This document shows, piece after piece, positions 17,130-25,513 of a stretch of DNA of 64,000 bases. The notes beneath the pieces are model-generated. The model made no database searches and had not been told where the DNA came from. It was given only the letters and a program-made list of their open reading frames with translations. This DNA is from JAZDFC01 sp043808235. Its GTDB lineage: Bacteria; Bacteroidota; Ignavibacteria; Ignavibacteriales; Melioribacteraceae. The stretch's first letter is position 1. Each line of letters starts with the position of its first letter. Both the position numbers and the translations under genes were made by a program. The stretch spans positions 65,936-129,935 of the forward strand of contig JAZDFC010000026.1 of the NCBI GenBank assembly GCA_043808235.1, read 5' to 3'.

Positions 17130-18644
17130 TTATTTCATCAAAACTAATTTTCTTGACTCAACAAAACTCCCTGCTTGTAATTTGTAGATATACATTCCAC
17201 TCGCAAGCCCTGCTGCATTGAATTCAACTTCATAACTTCCCGCCGGTTTTTCTTCATTTACCAAAGTTGCAACTTCTCTTCCAAGTACATCATAAATCTT
17301 TAAGCTGGTTTTACAGATAACTGGTAACTGATAACTAATAACTGTTGTCGGATTAAATGGATTGGGATAATTTTGACTGAGTGAATAATCCGAAATAATT
17401 GTATTGTTTTTGGGCGTGCCGGAAATAAATTCCATATAACTATAATAAATATTTATTTTGTTTCCATAAGCCTCTAAGGTATTACCAAAACTATCTTCAA
17501 ATGAAATAATGTCATTGGCTTTAATCCATTGATCCATAAACCAATATTCAAAAAAAGCTGAAGTCACATTTCCGTTGGAATCATATGTATAAGTTGCCAT
17601 CCAATAATTCATCCATCCGGTGCCGTCCCAGGCCCAAACTTTCATTAGCAATGAAGTTCTATTCCCTTTTGAATCGTACTGAAATGTATACTGCCAAGCT
17701 GTAATCCACTGTGTCCCGTCCCAGTTCTCGAAGGACTCCGATGTTTGATAATTATTTGCATCGTATGTATATATAAAGCGAGTTACATTTACCCACTGGG
17801 TGCCGTTCCATTCTTCATCAAGTTTTGAAATCCTGTTTCCATTGGAGTCATACGTATATGTGTTCCGCGATTTGAAGATATTCTGAGTACTATACCCATA
17901 TTCAGAATAACAAGTAGTCAAATTCCCGTCGGAATCGTATGTGTATGTTTCGTACCAATCACTTACCCAAAGACTTCCATCCCAGTATTCTAATAAATAA
18001 GAACAGAGTTTATTGCTGAAATCATATGTGTATGAGTCGCGTCTAGTATTTGTCCACCGGTCATTTTCCCATGATTCCTCAGCTTTTGAAATCATATTTC
18101 CATCCGAATCATAAGAATATGTCGAACGTAATTTATTTATCCACACGGTACCATTCCATTCTTGATTAAGTTGGGTGGATAGATTCTCATTTGAGTCGTA
18201 GGTTCGTTCTTCCTGTTTATCATTCACCCAGAGTGTGCTATCGAATTTTTCATAAAGTTTTGAAGTTATATTCCAATTTGAATTATATGTATATGAGTAC
18301 CTCGTAAAATTTTTCCATTGAGTGCCGTCCCATTTTTTGGCAAGCTCTGTATTTGTTCCACTGTTCACATCATTTGAAAAAGTATACCTAAATAATTGCC
18401 GCCCTATTTCGTCTTCCGTAATAATGCTGTCTACTAAGGACCGGATATTTAATATTTTGTTTGGCGAATGCTCTTTGAGAAAATCATTATCTTTTTTGAA
18501 ACTTGTTTCTCTTTCAATATAGGCATTATGAGAAAAACCTATTTTTATTTTATGCCATTCGAATGGTGTATTATTCCCGGATTGTGCTGTAATCTGAATC
18601 GATACCGCAGCAATTATAACCAATAATAGAATTCGTTTACACAT
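17130..18644 (-). CDS. Secreted YD-like repeat protein with type IX-style sorting domain
   Basis: A 504-residue exported protein with a GGAGG ribosome site and signal peptide (about 1-20). From about residue 80 to 385 it consists of roughly ten repeats of about 30 residues with the pattern 'W(D/N)GTxWxNxxRxxYTYDSxGN', similar to the YD units of RHS and wall-associated proteins but spaced by a Trp-rich strand. The C-terminus (about 410-504) is a sorting domain ('NYPNPFNPTTVISYQLP ... SLKIYDVLGREVATLVNE'). Such repeats usually make extended beta-structures that bind carbohydrate or act as surface fibres; there is no enzymatic motif. A DNA heptamer repeat is embedded in the sorting-domain coding region (17316-17343). 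Confidence 0.82.
   Translation of the reverse strand: MCKRILLLVIIAAVSIQITAQSGNNTPFEWHKIKIGFSHNAYIERETSFKKDNDFLKEHSPNKILNIRSLVDSIITEDEIGRQLFRYTFSNDVNSGTNTELAKKWDGTQWKNFTRYSYTYNSNWNITSKLYEKFDSTLWVNDKQEERTYDSNENLSTQLNQEWNGTVWINKLRSTYSYDSDGNMISKAEESWENDRWTNTRRDSYTYDFSNKLCSYLLEYWDGSLWVSDWYETYTYDSDGNLTTCYSEYGYSTQNIFKSRNTYTYDSNGNRISKLDEEWNGTQWVNVTRFIYTYDANNYQTSESFENWDGTQWITAWQYTFQYDSKGNRTSLLMKVWAWDGTGWMNYWMATYTYDSNGNVTSAFFEYWFMDQWIKANDIISFEDSFGNTLEAYGNKINIYYSYMEFISGTPKNNTIISDYSLSQNYPNPFNPTTVISYQLPVICKTSLKIYDVLGREVATLVNEEKPAGSYEVEFNAAGLASGMYIYKLQAGSFVESRKLVLMK
17316..17343. repeat. Tandem heptamer repeat inside a coding region
   Basis: Four consecutive 7-base units on the minus strand: AGTTATT, AGTTATC, AGTTACC, AGTTATC. 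They encode about residues 434-443 of the YD-repeat protein ('ISYQLPVI') without breaking the frame. This kind of AGTTATC heptamer string is familiar from intergenic DNA in several bacterial groups. Confidence 0.7.
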
Positions 18645-18715
18645 ACTACCTCCATTAGTTGTTATTTATATACCCAAGATTAAATTATATAATTATCTCT
18701 ATAATGTCACCTGAA

Positions 18716-21565
18716 TTATTTTAATAGAATTAGTTTTTTTATAGAAACAAATTCCCCGGCTTGTAGTTTGTAAAAATAAACGCCGCTCGAAAGATTTGAG
18801 CCGTCAAACGAAACCGTGTAAACCCCCGCGGGTTTTTCTTCATTCACCAAAATTGCAACTTCTCTTCCAAGTACATCATATATCTTTAATGAAACATGTT
18901 GTAGAGACGCCATATATGGCGTCTCTACGGCGGCGATGGAAAATTCAATTGTTGTCGTTGGATTAAACGGGTTGGGGTAATTTTGGTACAAAGCAAATTC
19001 ACCCGGAACTGAATTATCTGTATCAATTCCTGAAGTCGCACTTTCAATTGCCAGCCAGTTTAAATAAAATCCGCCAATATCGGCATTTAATCTAAGCAAA
19101 TGTTCTCCGGCGGTTAATCCGATTACCTGCTGAACTGTTTGCCACGTAGTCCAACTACCAGTTACGGGCAAGTTACGCGACACTATGTTTGTGTTACCGC
19201 TCATCAAAGTAATTTTACCCGCGATTGATTCGCTTGAAATTCGCAGCTTTAGAAAATAATAACCCCCTGTTGGTACACTTACAAAATATTCCGACCAATC
19301 GCCGTTATCAATGTTTATTAATTGTGATATGCCGTCGATATCCGTTGTTGGAATGATATCAACACCGAGCATTTCACTGAAATTTTCAGCTTCTATTCTT
19401 GCCGGAATAACAACTGCTGCGGGTCGGACCCAATTGTAAACATCCTGCTGTGCGAAAGGCTGCAATATTCCGCCATCGGCTGATTGAATGTTCCCCGAAT
19501 TATATTGAATTGTGATAACTTCGCGCTGCTCGATTGCCGAATCGAATTGCAAAACAAAAGTTGTATTGTCATTCTCTTTTAATGATGCGGTGATATTTTC
19601 GGGTAACACATTACCGTTTTTGTACACAGTAAAATTAAAAGTTGACGATGACGGATTGCTCATTGCTTTATTAAATGTCAGTTCGATATGCTGTCCGTCG
19701 TTTTTAACTATCGCCGAAAGAAATACCGGCGCTGATCCGATGGGAGAATCATCCAGCGTAATAATTCCAAATCCGTAAGCGTACAAAGGATTATAGTTTG
19801 TATCGCCTATATTTATTGGTATTTGGTCCATATTCTTCGGCCATGTATGCGACAACAATCCCTTCGGTTGATAATCACCGAACAATACTTCAGCAATTCC
19901 ATCGCCCTCTGTTCCCGGCAGCCATGCAGCCACAATAACATCGCAGTAATGAAGAACCTGTTCGAGAATCATCGGTCTGCCGGAAACGAGAATCAATATA
20001 ACCGGGTGACCGTAACTTTCCATTTTCTTAATCAACTCAACATCATTGCGAGAAATATTTAAATCGGTCGCATCACCCTGCATTTCGGCATAAGGTTCTT
20101 CCCCAATAATCACTATCGAATAGTCTGCATCGGCATCTGTAAAATCGCCGGTTAATGAATAATCGATTTGAGCTCCGGGTGCTACCATTTGAAGTCCATC
20201 TATAACTGTTGTGCCGGTAGTAATATTCCCGTCGTTTCCTTGCCAGGTAATCGTCCATCCTCCGCATTGATTTCCGATATCATCTGCGTTGCTTCCTGCA
20301 ACAAGAATTCTTGTATTTGTTTTTGGCAGTGGCAGAATTCCATCTTTCTTTTTAAGCAGCACAAGCGATTCACGGACGCATTGGCGGGCGACATTTCTGT
20401 GTTCATCCGAACCGACAAGTGGAAGTAAAGTTTTATCCGTGTAAGGTCTTTCGAACAAGGCAAGTTTAAATTTTATCGTCAGTATTCTTCGGACGGCATC
20501 GTTAACGCGGTCAAGTGAAATCTCACCGCTGCCAACAAGATCGCGCATTACACTTTGGAAATCCGCATAACGGTTTGGCAGCATAACCATATCGAGTCCC
20601 GCATTTATTGCCTCCTTAACGGCTTCCCGGTAATTATTGTTTAATTGGTCAACAGCAGCCCAATCTGAAATAAGAAATCCTTCGAAGTCAAGTTCGGTTT
20701 TTAAAACATCTGTCAGCCAATATCTGTTGCCGTGCATTTTCTCTCCATTGATACTGCTGAACGATGGCATAATGCTGCCGGCATTTAGTCCGAGTGCAGT
20801 GATATATCCCGGCAGGAAAATATTTCGAATTGTTGTTTCATCCGCAATAGTATTGCCGCGATCGATACCGCCTTCCGTTCCGCCATCTCCCAGATAATGT
20901 TTAGGCGTCGCAAGAATACTTGTACCTCCAGAAAGTGAATCGCCTTGAAATCCATGAACTTGAACAGCGCCCATCTGCGCTAATTCCGGAGTTTCGCCGA
21001 ATCCTTCGTAAGTTCTTCCCCAACGCTCATCGCGCGGAACGGCAATGCACGGACCAAAAGTCCAATCAATTCCGGTTGCGGCAATATCAATCGCGGTTAT
21101 TCTTGCGGCTTCTTCAATTAGCTCTGGGTTGCGTGTACAGCCAAGTCCGATGTTATGCGGAAAGATTGTTGCGCCGTAAACATTATTATGTCCGTGAACT
21201 GCATCAATTCCATATATCATCGGGATTTTTAACGGTGTTGCAAGAGCGTAGTTTTGAAGATCGTCGTAAGTATTTGCCCATGTAGCAGGCAAGTTATCGG
21301 AAGGATCGGCATCGCCGCCGCTTAATATCGAACCAATAAAATAATTTGTTATCACTGATTTGCTCGATTCAACAGCATCAAGATTTGCCTGCATCATCTG
21401 CCCGATTTTTTCATCGAGACTCATGCGGCTCATCAAATCATTCACTCTTTCTTCAACGGGCAGCGATGGATCTTGATACGGAAGTATCTGTGCAAGTAAG
21501 CATGTATTCGAAACCGAAAATAAAACGATCAATAAAACAACGAAGTTGTGGAAACAGCGGTTCAT
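18716..21565 (-). CDS. GH3 beta-glucosidase with carbohydrate-binding module and sorting domain
   Basis: A 949-residue exported enzyme with an AGGAG site seven bases before ATG and a signal peptide at about 1-25. The GH3 N-terminal barrel (about 30-375) carries the nucleophile Asp301 in 'FLISDWAAV'. The second domain (about 395-610) has 'VIIGEEPYAEMQGD', whose Glu494 aligns with the acid/base of barley-type exo-beta-glucanases. A Big/Ig-like domain (about 611-715) and a CBM6-like module (about 720-842, 'ARIEAENFS ... FYLNWLAIE') follow, then the sorting domain (about 855-949). It likely removes glucose from beta-glucans or cello-oligosaccharides outside the cell. A perfect palindrome lies in frame in the sorting domain (residues 880-889). 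Confidence 0.92.
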   Translation of the reverse strand: MNRCFHNFVVLLIVLFSVSNTCLLAQILPYQDPSLPVEERVNDLMSRMSLDEKIGQMMQANLDAVESSKSVITNYFIGSILSGGDADPSDNLPATWANTYDDLQNYALATPLKIPMIYGIDAVHGHNNVYGATIFPHNIGLGCTRNPELIEEAARITAIDIAATGIDWTFGPCIAVPRDERWGRTYEGFGETPELAQMGAVQVHGFQGDSLSGGTSILATPKHYLGDGGTEGGIDRGNTIADETTIRNIFLPGYITALGLNAGSIMPSFSSINGEKMHGNRYWLTDVLKTELDFEGFLISDWAAVDQLNNNYREAVKEAINAGLDMVMLPNRYADFQSVMRDLVGSGEISLDRVNDAVRRILTIKFKLALFERPYTDKTLLPLVGSDEHRNVARQCVRESLVLLKKKDGILPLPKTNTRILVAGSNADDIGNQCGGWTITWQGNDGNITTGTTVIDGLQMVAPGAQIDYSLTGDFTDADADYSIVIIGEEPYAEMQGDATDLNISRNDVELIKKMESYGHPVILILVSGRPMILEQVLHYCDVIVAAWLPGTEGDGIAEVLFGDYQPKGLLSHTWPKNMDQIPINIGDTNYNPLYAYGFGIITLDDSPIGSAPVFLSAIVKNDGQHIELTFNKAMSNPSSSTFNFTVYKNGNVLPENITASLKENDNTTFVLQFDSAIEQREVITIQYNSGNIQSADGGILQPFAQQDVYNWVRPAAVVIPARIEAENFSEMLGVDIIPTTDIDGISQLINIDNGDWSEYFVSVPTGGYYFLKLRISSESIAGKITLMSGNTNIVSRNLPVTGSWTTWQTVQQVIGLTAGEHLLRLNADIGGFYLNWLAIESATSGIDTDNSVPGEFALYQNYPNPFNPTTTIEFSIAAVETPYMASLQHVSLKIYDVLGREVAILVNEEKPAGVYTVSFDGSNLSSGVYFYKLQAGEFVSIKKLILLK
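18901..18928. repeat. Perfect 28-bp palindrome inserted in frame in the GH3 sorting domain
   Basis: Each half is GTAGAGACGCCATA (or its complement) and the whole reads the same on both strands. It encodes residues 880-888 plus the first base of 889 of the GH3 protein (VETPYMASLQ), beginning exactly at a codon boundary. Relative to the sorting domains of the two neighbouring secreted proteins, these residues are extra. GTAGAGACG-type palindromes occur as dispersed repeats in several bacterial phyla. Confidence 0.85.
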
Positions 21566-21982
21566 AAATTACTCCTAAGATAAATTCTATTTAATAAAAG
21601 CTGTTCCCGAAATAAACTGCCGACTCAATTACGAAGTTAGTTGAATTCCTCCGCTTCGTTTCACCGCAGAGATAAAAAGAGCGCAGAGTTTCAAAAACAA
21701 CCTCGAAATTTCTCCTTTTTTAACTCGTGCGAATATACCAATATTTCAAATAATTTTTTAGAGTTTGACAAGATACATGCGGCTGGCTTTCTGAATTATC
21801 ACGGGAAAGTTTAACATTCATTTGGAAAAATTTTACCCGGCAACAAAACGATGATTATTATAAATTACACTGTATGATATTTTGAGATTTATGTTATACC
21901 CGGATTATCATTAAAGAACACTAACAATTATTAATTGATACGGTAGATTCAATATTGCAGGCTAATTTGAATCCTTTGTCAA
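21566..21982. other. Intergenic region between GH3 gene and second ECF sigma gene
   Basis: This 417-base space lies between divergent genes and must hold both promoters. I see no gene. At 21661-21688 there is a sequence of the 'ACCGCAGAGA...GCGCAGAG' kind, which resembles another dispersed intergenic repeat. No convincing terminator or dyad operator is visible. Confidence 0.4.
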
Positions 21983-22561
21983 ATGGCGGCATCAAATTTT
22001 ATGAATGAAGAAATATTAATTGCAGCAGCAAAGAATGGTGATAGAAGAGCGCTCTCTGAATTAGTTAAAAATTACGAGCAGACGGTTTATAATTTCGCTT
22101 TCAAAATTTGTCGTGATAAAGACAGAGCGGAAAACACGATGCAGGAAACATTTTTAAGCTTCGTGAAAAACATCGCGCAATTTTCCGGCAAATCAAAATT
22201 ATCAACATGGCTTTATACAATCGTATCGAATCACTGTTTAATGCTTGCGCGTTCAAGTAAAAGCCGAAGTTCATTTTCATATGATGATGATGAATCATCG
22301 ATTGATGAAAGCAGCATTGCAGATTGGAAAATTATTCCTTCGAGCATTGTCGAAAATAAAGAGTTAAGAGTAGTACTTGACCAGGCAATCAAAAAACTTG
22401 CGCCGGAATATAGAACAGTTTTTTTGTTGAGAGATGTTGAAGGATTATCGACCGAAGAAACAGGGGAGATATTGGAATTATCAGTCCCTGCAGTAAAGTC
22501 GCGTCTTCATAGAGCGCGGGCGTTTTTAAGAGCAGAATTAAATAAAACTTTCGGTGATTGA
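21983..22561 (+). CDS. ECF-type RNA polymerase sigma factor
   Basis: A 192-residue sigma factor. Region 2 covers about 22-90 ('KDRAENTMQETFLSFVKNI') and region 4 about 132-185 ('LSTEETGEILELSVPAVKSR'), joined by a Ser/Asp-rich linker ('SSFSYDDDESSIDESS'). The ATG at 21983 has no strong ribosome site; a second in-frame ATG seven codons on (MNEEILIAAAKNG) is an equally good start. The next gene begins two bases after the stop and appears to encode a degenerate anti-sigma protein. It differs from the ECF factor at 217-771 and would control a separate regulon. Confidence 0.93.
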   Translation: MAASNFMNEEILIAAAKNGDRRALSELVKNYEQTVYNFAFKICRDKDRAENTMQETFLSFVKNIAQFSGKSKLSTWLYTIVSNHCLMLARSSKSRSSFSYDDDESSIDESSIADWKIIPSSIVENKELRVVLDQAIKKLAPEYRTVFLLRDVEGLSTEETGEILELSVPAVKSRLHRARAFLRAELNKTFGD

Positions 22562-22562
22562 A

Positions 22563-22799
22563 ATGAATGAACCAAACGAAAAGCAATTGATCAAAATGAT
22601 CTGCGATAATCTTGGCGAGGATCTGGATAAGTTAAAAGCGGATGAAATTAAACTTGTTGTTAAATCCAGCGATAAATGTTTAAAGCTCATTAAGTCGCTT
22701 GATCTTACAGTTGAGTGCTACAAAAAATATAACGTGGAAGTAACCGAGGATATGCACAAGCGGTTGATGGATTTCCTTGGTCTTGAGGAATCCAAGTAA
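22563..22799 (+). CDS. Small protein resembling a zinc-less anti-sigma domain
   Basis: A 78-residue protein starting with ATG one base after the sigma-factor stop, so almost certainly co-translated with it. The order 'MICDNLGEDLDKLKADEIKL ... CLKLIKSLDLTVECYKKY' matches the outline of zf-HC2 anti-sigma domains (C-x-yLDgeL-E-v-HxxxCxxC-ll-sl-tv-y). However, the His and one Cys of HxxxCxxC are missing ('VVKSSDKCLKL'), and no membrane helix follows. It could be a soluble, metal-independent antagonist or co-regulator of the sigma factor. The assignment is from pattern and context only. Confidence 0.6.
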   Translation: MNEPNEKQLIKMICDNLGEDLDKLKADEIKLVVKSSDKCLKLIKSLDLTVECYKKYNVEVTEDMHKRLMDFLGLEESK

Positions 22800-23163
22800 C
22801 GGGCAGTTTATCCTACTTTATGAAGAAATATAGTTTGCTGTAAATCTCTGTTTTGTTTGATGTTTATTTCTCTCCCGATTGATAATATAATCTACTTTGT
22901 TTATGTTGTATCCGGTTCAAATAATCTTTTCCCTTTTTCTTTTCTGATTATCCGGACTGAACTACTCCGCCGCGTATTCTTGTAGTCTTTATTGTATCGT
23001 TTCATACTTGCAGTATCCGGTTCGAAGTATATATTCAGGTTCTATCGCTCAGAATTCGTTTTAGGAAATTTCCTGTCGGCTTCCTTGGAATCTATTTGAT
23101 TTGTAATCATAGATTGTAGCAATTAAATAAGCTAAATAATCAATAAAAATCATTGGAGGAAAT
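22800..23163. other. Pyrimidine-rich intergenic region with direct repeats
   Basis: There is no gene in this 364-base stretch. A 14-base word GTATCCGGTTC(A/G)AA occurs twice, at 22908-22921 and 23013-23026, with a shorter relative (TATCCGGACTGAA) near 22949. These may be binding sites for a regulator of the downstream lipoprotein gene. A good ribosome site (GGAGG) ends the region. Confidence 0.4.
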
Positions 23164-23826
23164 ATGCTGACGAAAGAAAAAAAACTTGTAATTGCTTCGG
23201 TACTGCTATTATTCCTTGCAGCCCTTGCCTGCGAACAACCAATTTTTTTAACCAAAGATCATGATCTCAGCAATGGACTGACAAGTTGGAAATACTCGGT
23301 AAACGGTAAATTGCAGCAGGAGACAAAATACCTTTATAATGCCGAAGGGGATTTGACCGGAATTGAGTTTTATGTGGATGACAAAATGGATTATATTTGC
23401 AGTTATCTGGAATATGTAACAGTTAACGACTCATCGGATAAAGAATTAAAATATCGTATCTGCACAAAAAGAATCAGTTATTCCATGGGTGTAAAAAATT
23501 GGGAGGAAAAAATATCATTCGTTGTTTTAAATAATGTTCCGTTGTTGAAGAAACTTGAGTCAACCGGGAGCGGGGTTAATTATACGGACGAGTATGAGTA
23601 TGACGACTTGGGAAGAAAACTAAAAGCAATCCGCACCTGGAGCGACGGTACTAAATATGAAAGTGAATACACCTACTCGGATGATAAAAATCTTGGTGTT
23701 TTACCGGAGACTTTTTATTTTGAAATCCCCTCTGTTTATTACAATCGAAACAAATATATTAGCTGGTGTACGTTGGCAAGTCAAAAAATTGAAACTTTGC
23801 AACCGCTATATTATAAAGGATATTAA
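23164..23826 (+). CDS. Hypothetical lipoprotein with YD-like strand repeats
   Basis: A 220-residue protein with a GGAGG site six bases before the ATG. The N-terminal hydrophobic stretch ends in ALAC (Cys23), a lipobox. The mature part has beta-hairpin units such as 'QQETKYLYNAEGDLTGIEFY' and 'YTDEYEYDDLGRKLKAIRTW', the same kind of repeat as in the YD protein at 17130-18644 but only two or three copies. I do not recognise a named family. It is probably an envelope-anchored binding or structural protein. Confidence 0.75.
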   Translation: MLTKEKKLVIASVLLLFLAALACEQPIFLTKDHDLSNGLTSWKYSVNGKLQQETKYLYNAEGDLTGIEFYVDDKMDYICSYLEYVTVNDSSDKELKYRICTKRISYSMGVKNWEEKISFVVLNNVPLLKKLESTGSGVNYTDEYEYDDLGRKLKAIRTWSDGTKYESEYTYSDDKNLGVLPETFYFEIPSVYYNRNKYISWCTLASQKIETLQPLYYKGY

Positions 23827-23854
23827 TTCGCAATCAATTTCGACAGAGACAAAA

Positions 23855-24274
23855 TTGCAGTATTTAAAGAGTTTTATTAATGCGGTATTTTTTCTGATAT
23901 TTATCGGATTGGTGGGGTCAATAATTTTCCCCGACAGTTTTTTTTCAAAGGTAGTGTTTAATTCTGCTAACATTATTTGTCATCAGGGCGATAACATTAT
24001 ATTATTCAACAGAGAGGTTAAACTGCCTCTCTGTTTCCGGTGTATGGGAATATATCTTTCCCTTTTCGCAGGCAGTTTGTTTTATGAATTAATGAATGCT
24101 AGATCACATAAAAAATTTTCTTACACATTTTTAATCGTCATGACAATTCCCATAATAATAGACGGGTTAACACAGTTTTCAGGGAATAAGCATTGGGGAT
24201 TATTAACATTTGCAACCGGAGCGCTGTTTGGTTTTGCTTGCGGAATAAATATAAATCAAGGATTAAGAAACTAA
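23855..24274 (+). CDS. DUF2085 membrane protein
   Basis: The open frame extends upstream to 23657, but that part overlaps the lipoprotein gene in another frame. The TTG at 23855 gives a 139-residue protein of family-like size. It carries the DUF2085 signature: 'NIICHQGDN' (Cys42-His43) followed by 'LPLCFRCMGIY' (Cys60, Cys63), set between membrane helices ('FFLIFIGLVGSII', 'FLIVMTIPIIIDGLTQ', 'LLTFATGALFGFACG'). The Cys/His set suggests metal or thiol chemistry at the membrane; the function of the family is unknown to me. No strong ribosome site supports any start, so the exact N-terminus is open. It converges on ruvA with a 16-base gap. Confidence 0.75.
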   Translation: MQYLKSFINAVFFLIFIGLVGSIIFPDSFFSKVVFNSANIICHQGDNIILFNREVKLPLCFRCMGIYLSLFAGSLFYELMNARSHKKFSYTFLIVMTIPIIIDGLTQFSGNKHWGLLTFATGALFGFACGININQGLRN

Positions 24275-24290
24275 TACAGCGCAAATTGTC

Positions 24291-24881
24291 TTACTTGTTC
24301 AATAATGATAATGCTTCTTTAATCACATCTTCTATTGCAAAATCCGGTTTCGAATCGATTACCTGTCTCACTGCGCCTTCGGCAATTTTTCTGTTGTAAC
24401 CAAGAGTGGTTAGAGCGATTACAGCATCATTTTTTAAAATGTACGGGGCACCGGTTAATACCTCAGCGCTGTCGGTTATTGCATCAACTTTTTCCCTAAG
24501 TTCAATAACCAACCGTTCGGCGGTCTTTCTTCCAACGCCGGGTATTGCAACTAACCGTGCAGTATTGCCTGCTCTCAATGCTTCCTTCAGTTCGTGAACC
24601 TGTACACCGGATAAAATTCCCTGTGATAATTTTGGCCCGATGCCGCTAATAGTGATTAACAGCTCGAACATTTCCTTTTCGGCGGGATTAATAAAGCCAT
24701 ACAAATCAAGAGCGTCTTCCTTTACGTGGAGATGGGTGTGAAGCGAAACTATCTGGTTCTCTTCCGGGAGTTTTTCAAATGTATTCAACGAAACATTTAC
24801 GAGATAACCGATACCATTAACATCAATTAAAATCTTTGTCGGTTTTTTCGAAAGTATTTTACCGGTAATGTGACCTATCAT
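24291..24881 (-). CDS. ruvA: Holliday junction branch migration protein RuvA
   Basis: A 196-residue protein. Domain I is an OB-fold ('MIGHITGKILSKKPTKILID'), domain II has two helix-hairpin-helix motifs that bind junction DNA ('LITISGIGPKLSQGIL' and 'LVAIPGVGRKTAERLV'), and domain III (about 145-196) is the RuvB-contacting helical bundle. RuvA tetramers hold the four-way junction while RuvB pumps DNA. No ruvB lies next to it here. It follows ruvC by 77 bases in the recJ-yebC-ruvC-ruvA series. Confidence 0.97.
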   Translation of the reverse strand: MIGHITGKILSKKPTKILIDVNGIGYLVNVSLNTFEKLPEENQIVSLHTHLHVKEDALDLYGFINPAEKEMFELLITISGIGPKLSQGILSGVQVHELKEALRAGNTARLVAIPGVGRKTAERLVIELREKVDAITDSAEVLTGAPYILKNDAVIALTTLGYNRKIAEGAVRQVIDSKPDFAIEDVIKEALSLLNK

Positions 24882-24958
24882 AGTTACAAATTCCTAAATG
24901 CAAATGAAAAATTACAAATATTTTAATGAACAGGTGATTCGCTATTATAAAATATCAT

Positions 24959-25495
24959 TCAGGAAATAATTCTATCGGGATTTGATTCGACAAATTCCTT
25001 CCATGTACTGCTTTTCTTTTTTATTGAGTTCATCTTAAATGCGTGGCAGATCGCTACAGCGACAGCATCGCTTTCATCAAATTTCATTTTGGTAGATTTT
25101 AGAGCCAACAGTTTTTTTATCATGTACTGAACCTGTTCTTTTGAAGCGGCACCGTTGCCTACGACGGATTTTTTGATCTCGCGCGGCGAATATTCGCCGG
25201 GTTCCAAATTATTATGCGAAGCTACTAGTAAAGACACTCCGCGTGCATAACCAATCTTTAAAGCCGATTGAATGTTCTTTCCATAGAAAGCAGTCTCAAT
25301 TGAAAACTCGTCGGGTTTGTAAGTCTTAATCACTTTGTCAATCTGATCGTATATTGTTTTTAATCGGGCAGTAATATTTTTTTTCGCGGGCGGTTTGATA
25401 ATTCCCGAAGCAACATGGAAAAGTTGGTTGTTCGTGAATTTAATGATCCCGAAACCTGTGCAAAGCGTTCCGGGATCAATTCCTAAAATAATCAT
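24959..25495 (-). CDS. ruvC: Crossover junction endodeoxyribonuclease RuvC
   Basis: A 178-residue RNase H-fold nuclease that resolves Holliday junctions. The four acidic metal ligands are visible: Asp7 ('LGIDPGT'), Glu67 ('FSIETAFYG'), and Asp140 and Asp143 ('KFDESDAVAVAICHA'). The protein is slightly longer at the C-terminus than E. coli RuvC (173). It begins 18 bases after the yebC stop with a GGAA site, so it is probably part of one transcript with recJ, yebC and ruvA. Confidence 0.97.
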   Translation of the reverse strand: MIILGIDPGTLCTGFGIIKFTNNQLFHVASGIIKPPAKKNITARLKTIYDQIDKVIKTYKPDEFSIETAFYGKNIQSALKIGYARGVSLLVASHNNLEPGEYSPREIKKSVVGNGAASKEQVQYMIKKLLALKSTKMKFDESDAVAVAICHAFKMNSIKKKSSTWKEFVESNPDRIIS

Positions 25496-25513
25496 TTAAT
25501 TTCCGGAGGAAAA

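Noticed and set aside
23013..23036. GGTTCGAA-like T-arm of a tRNA
   Set aside because: No complementary stem around the loop, no acceptor stem, and the word is part of a direct repeat.
23657..23854. Long N-terminal extension of the DUF2085 frame overlapping the lipoprotein gene
   Set aside because: The overlap would be about 170 bases in a different frame, the translated extension has no family character, and the DUF2085 core starts after 23855. There is no sign of a frameshift joining the two genes.
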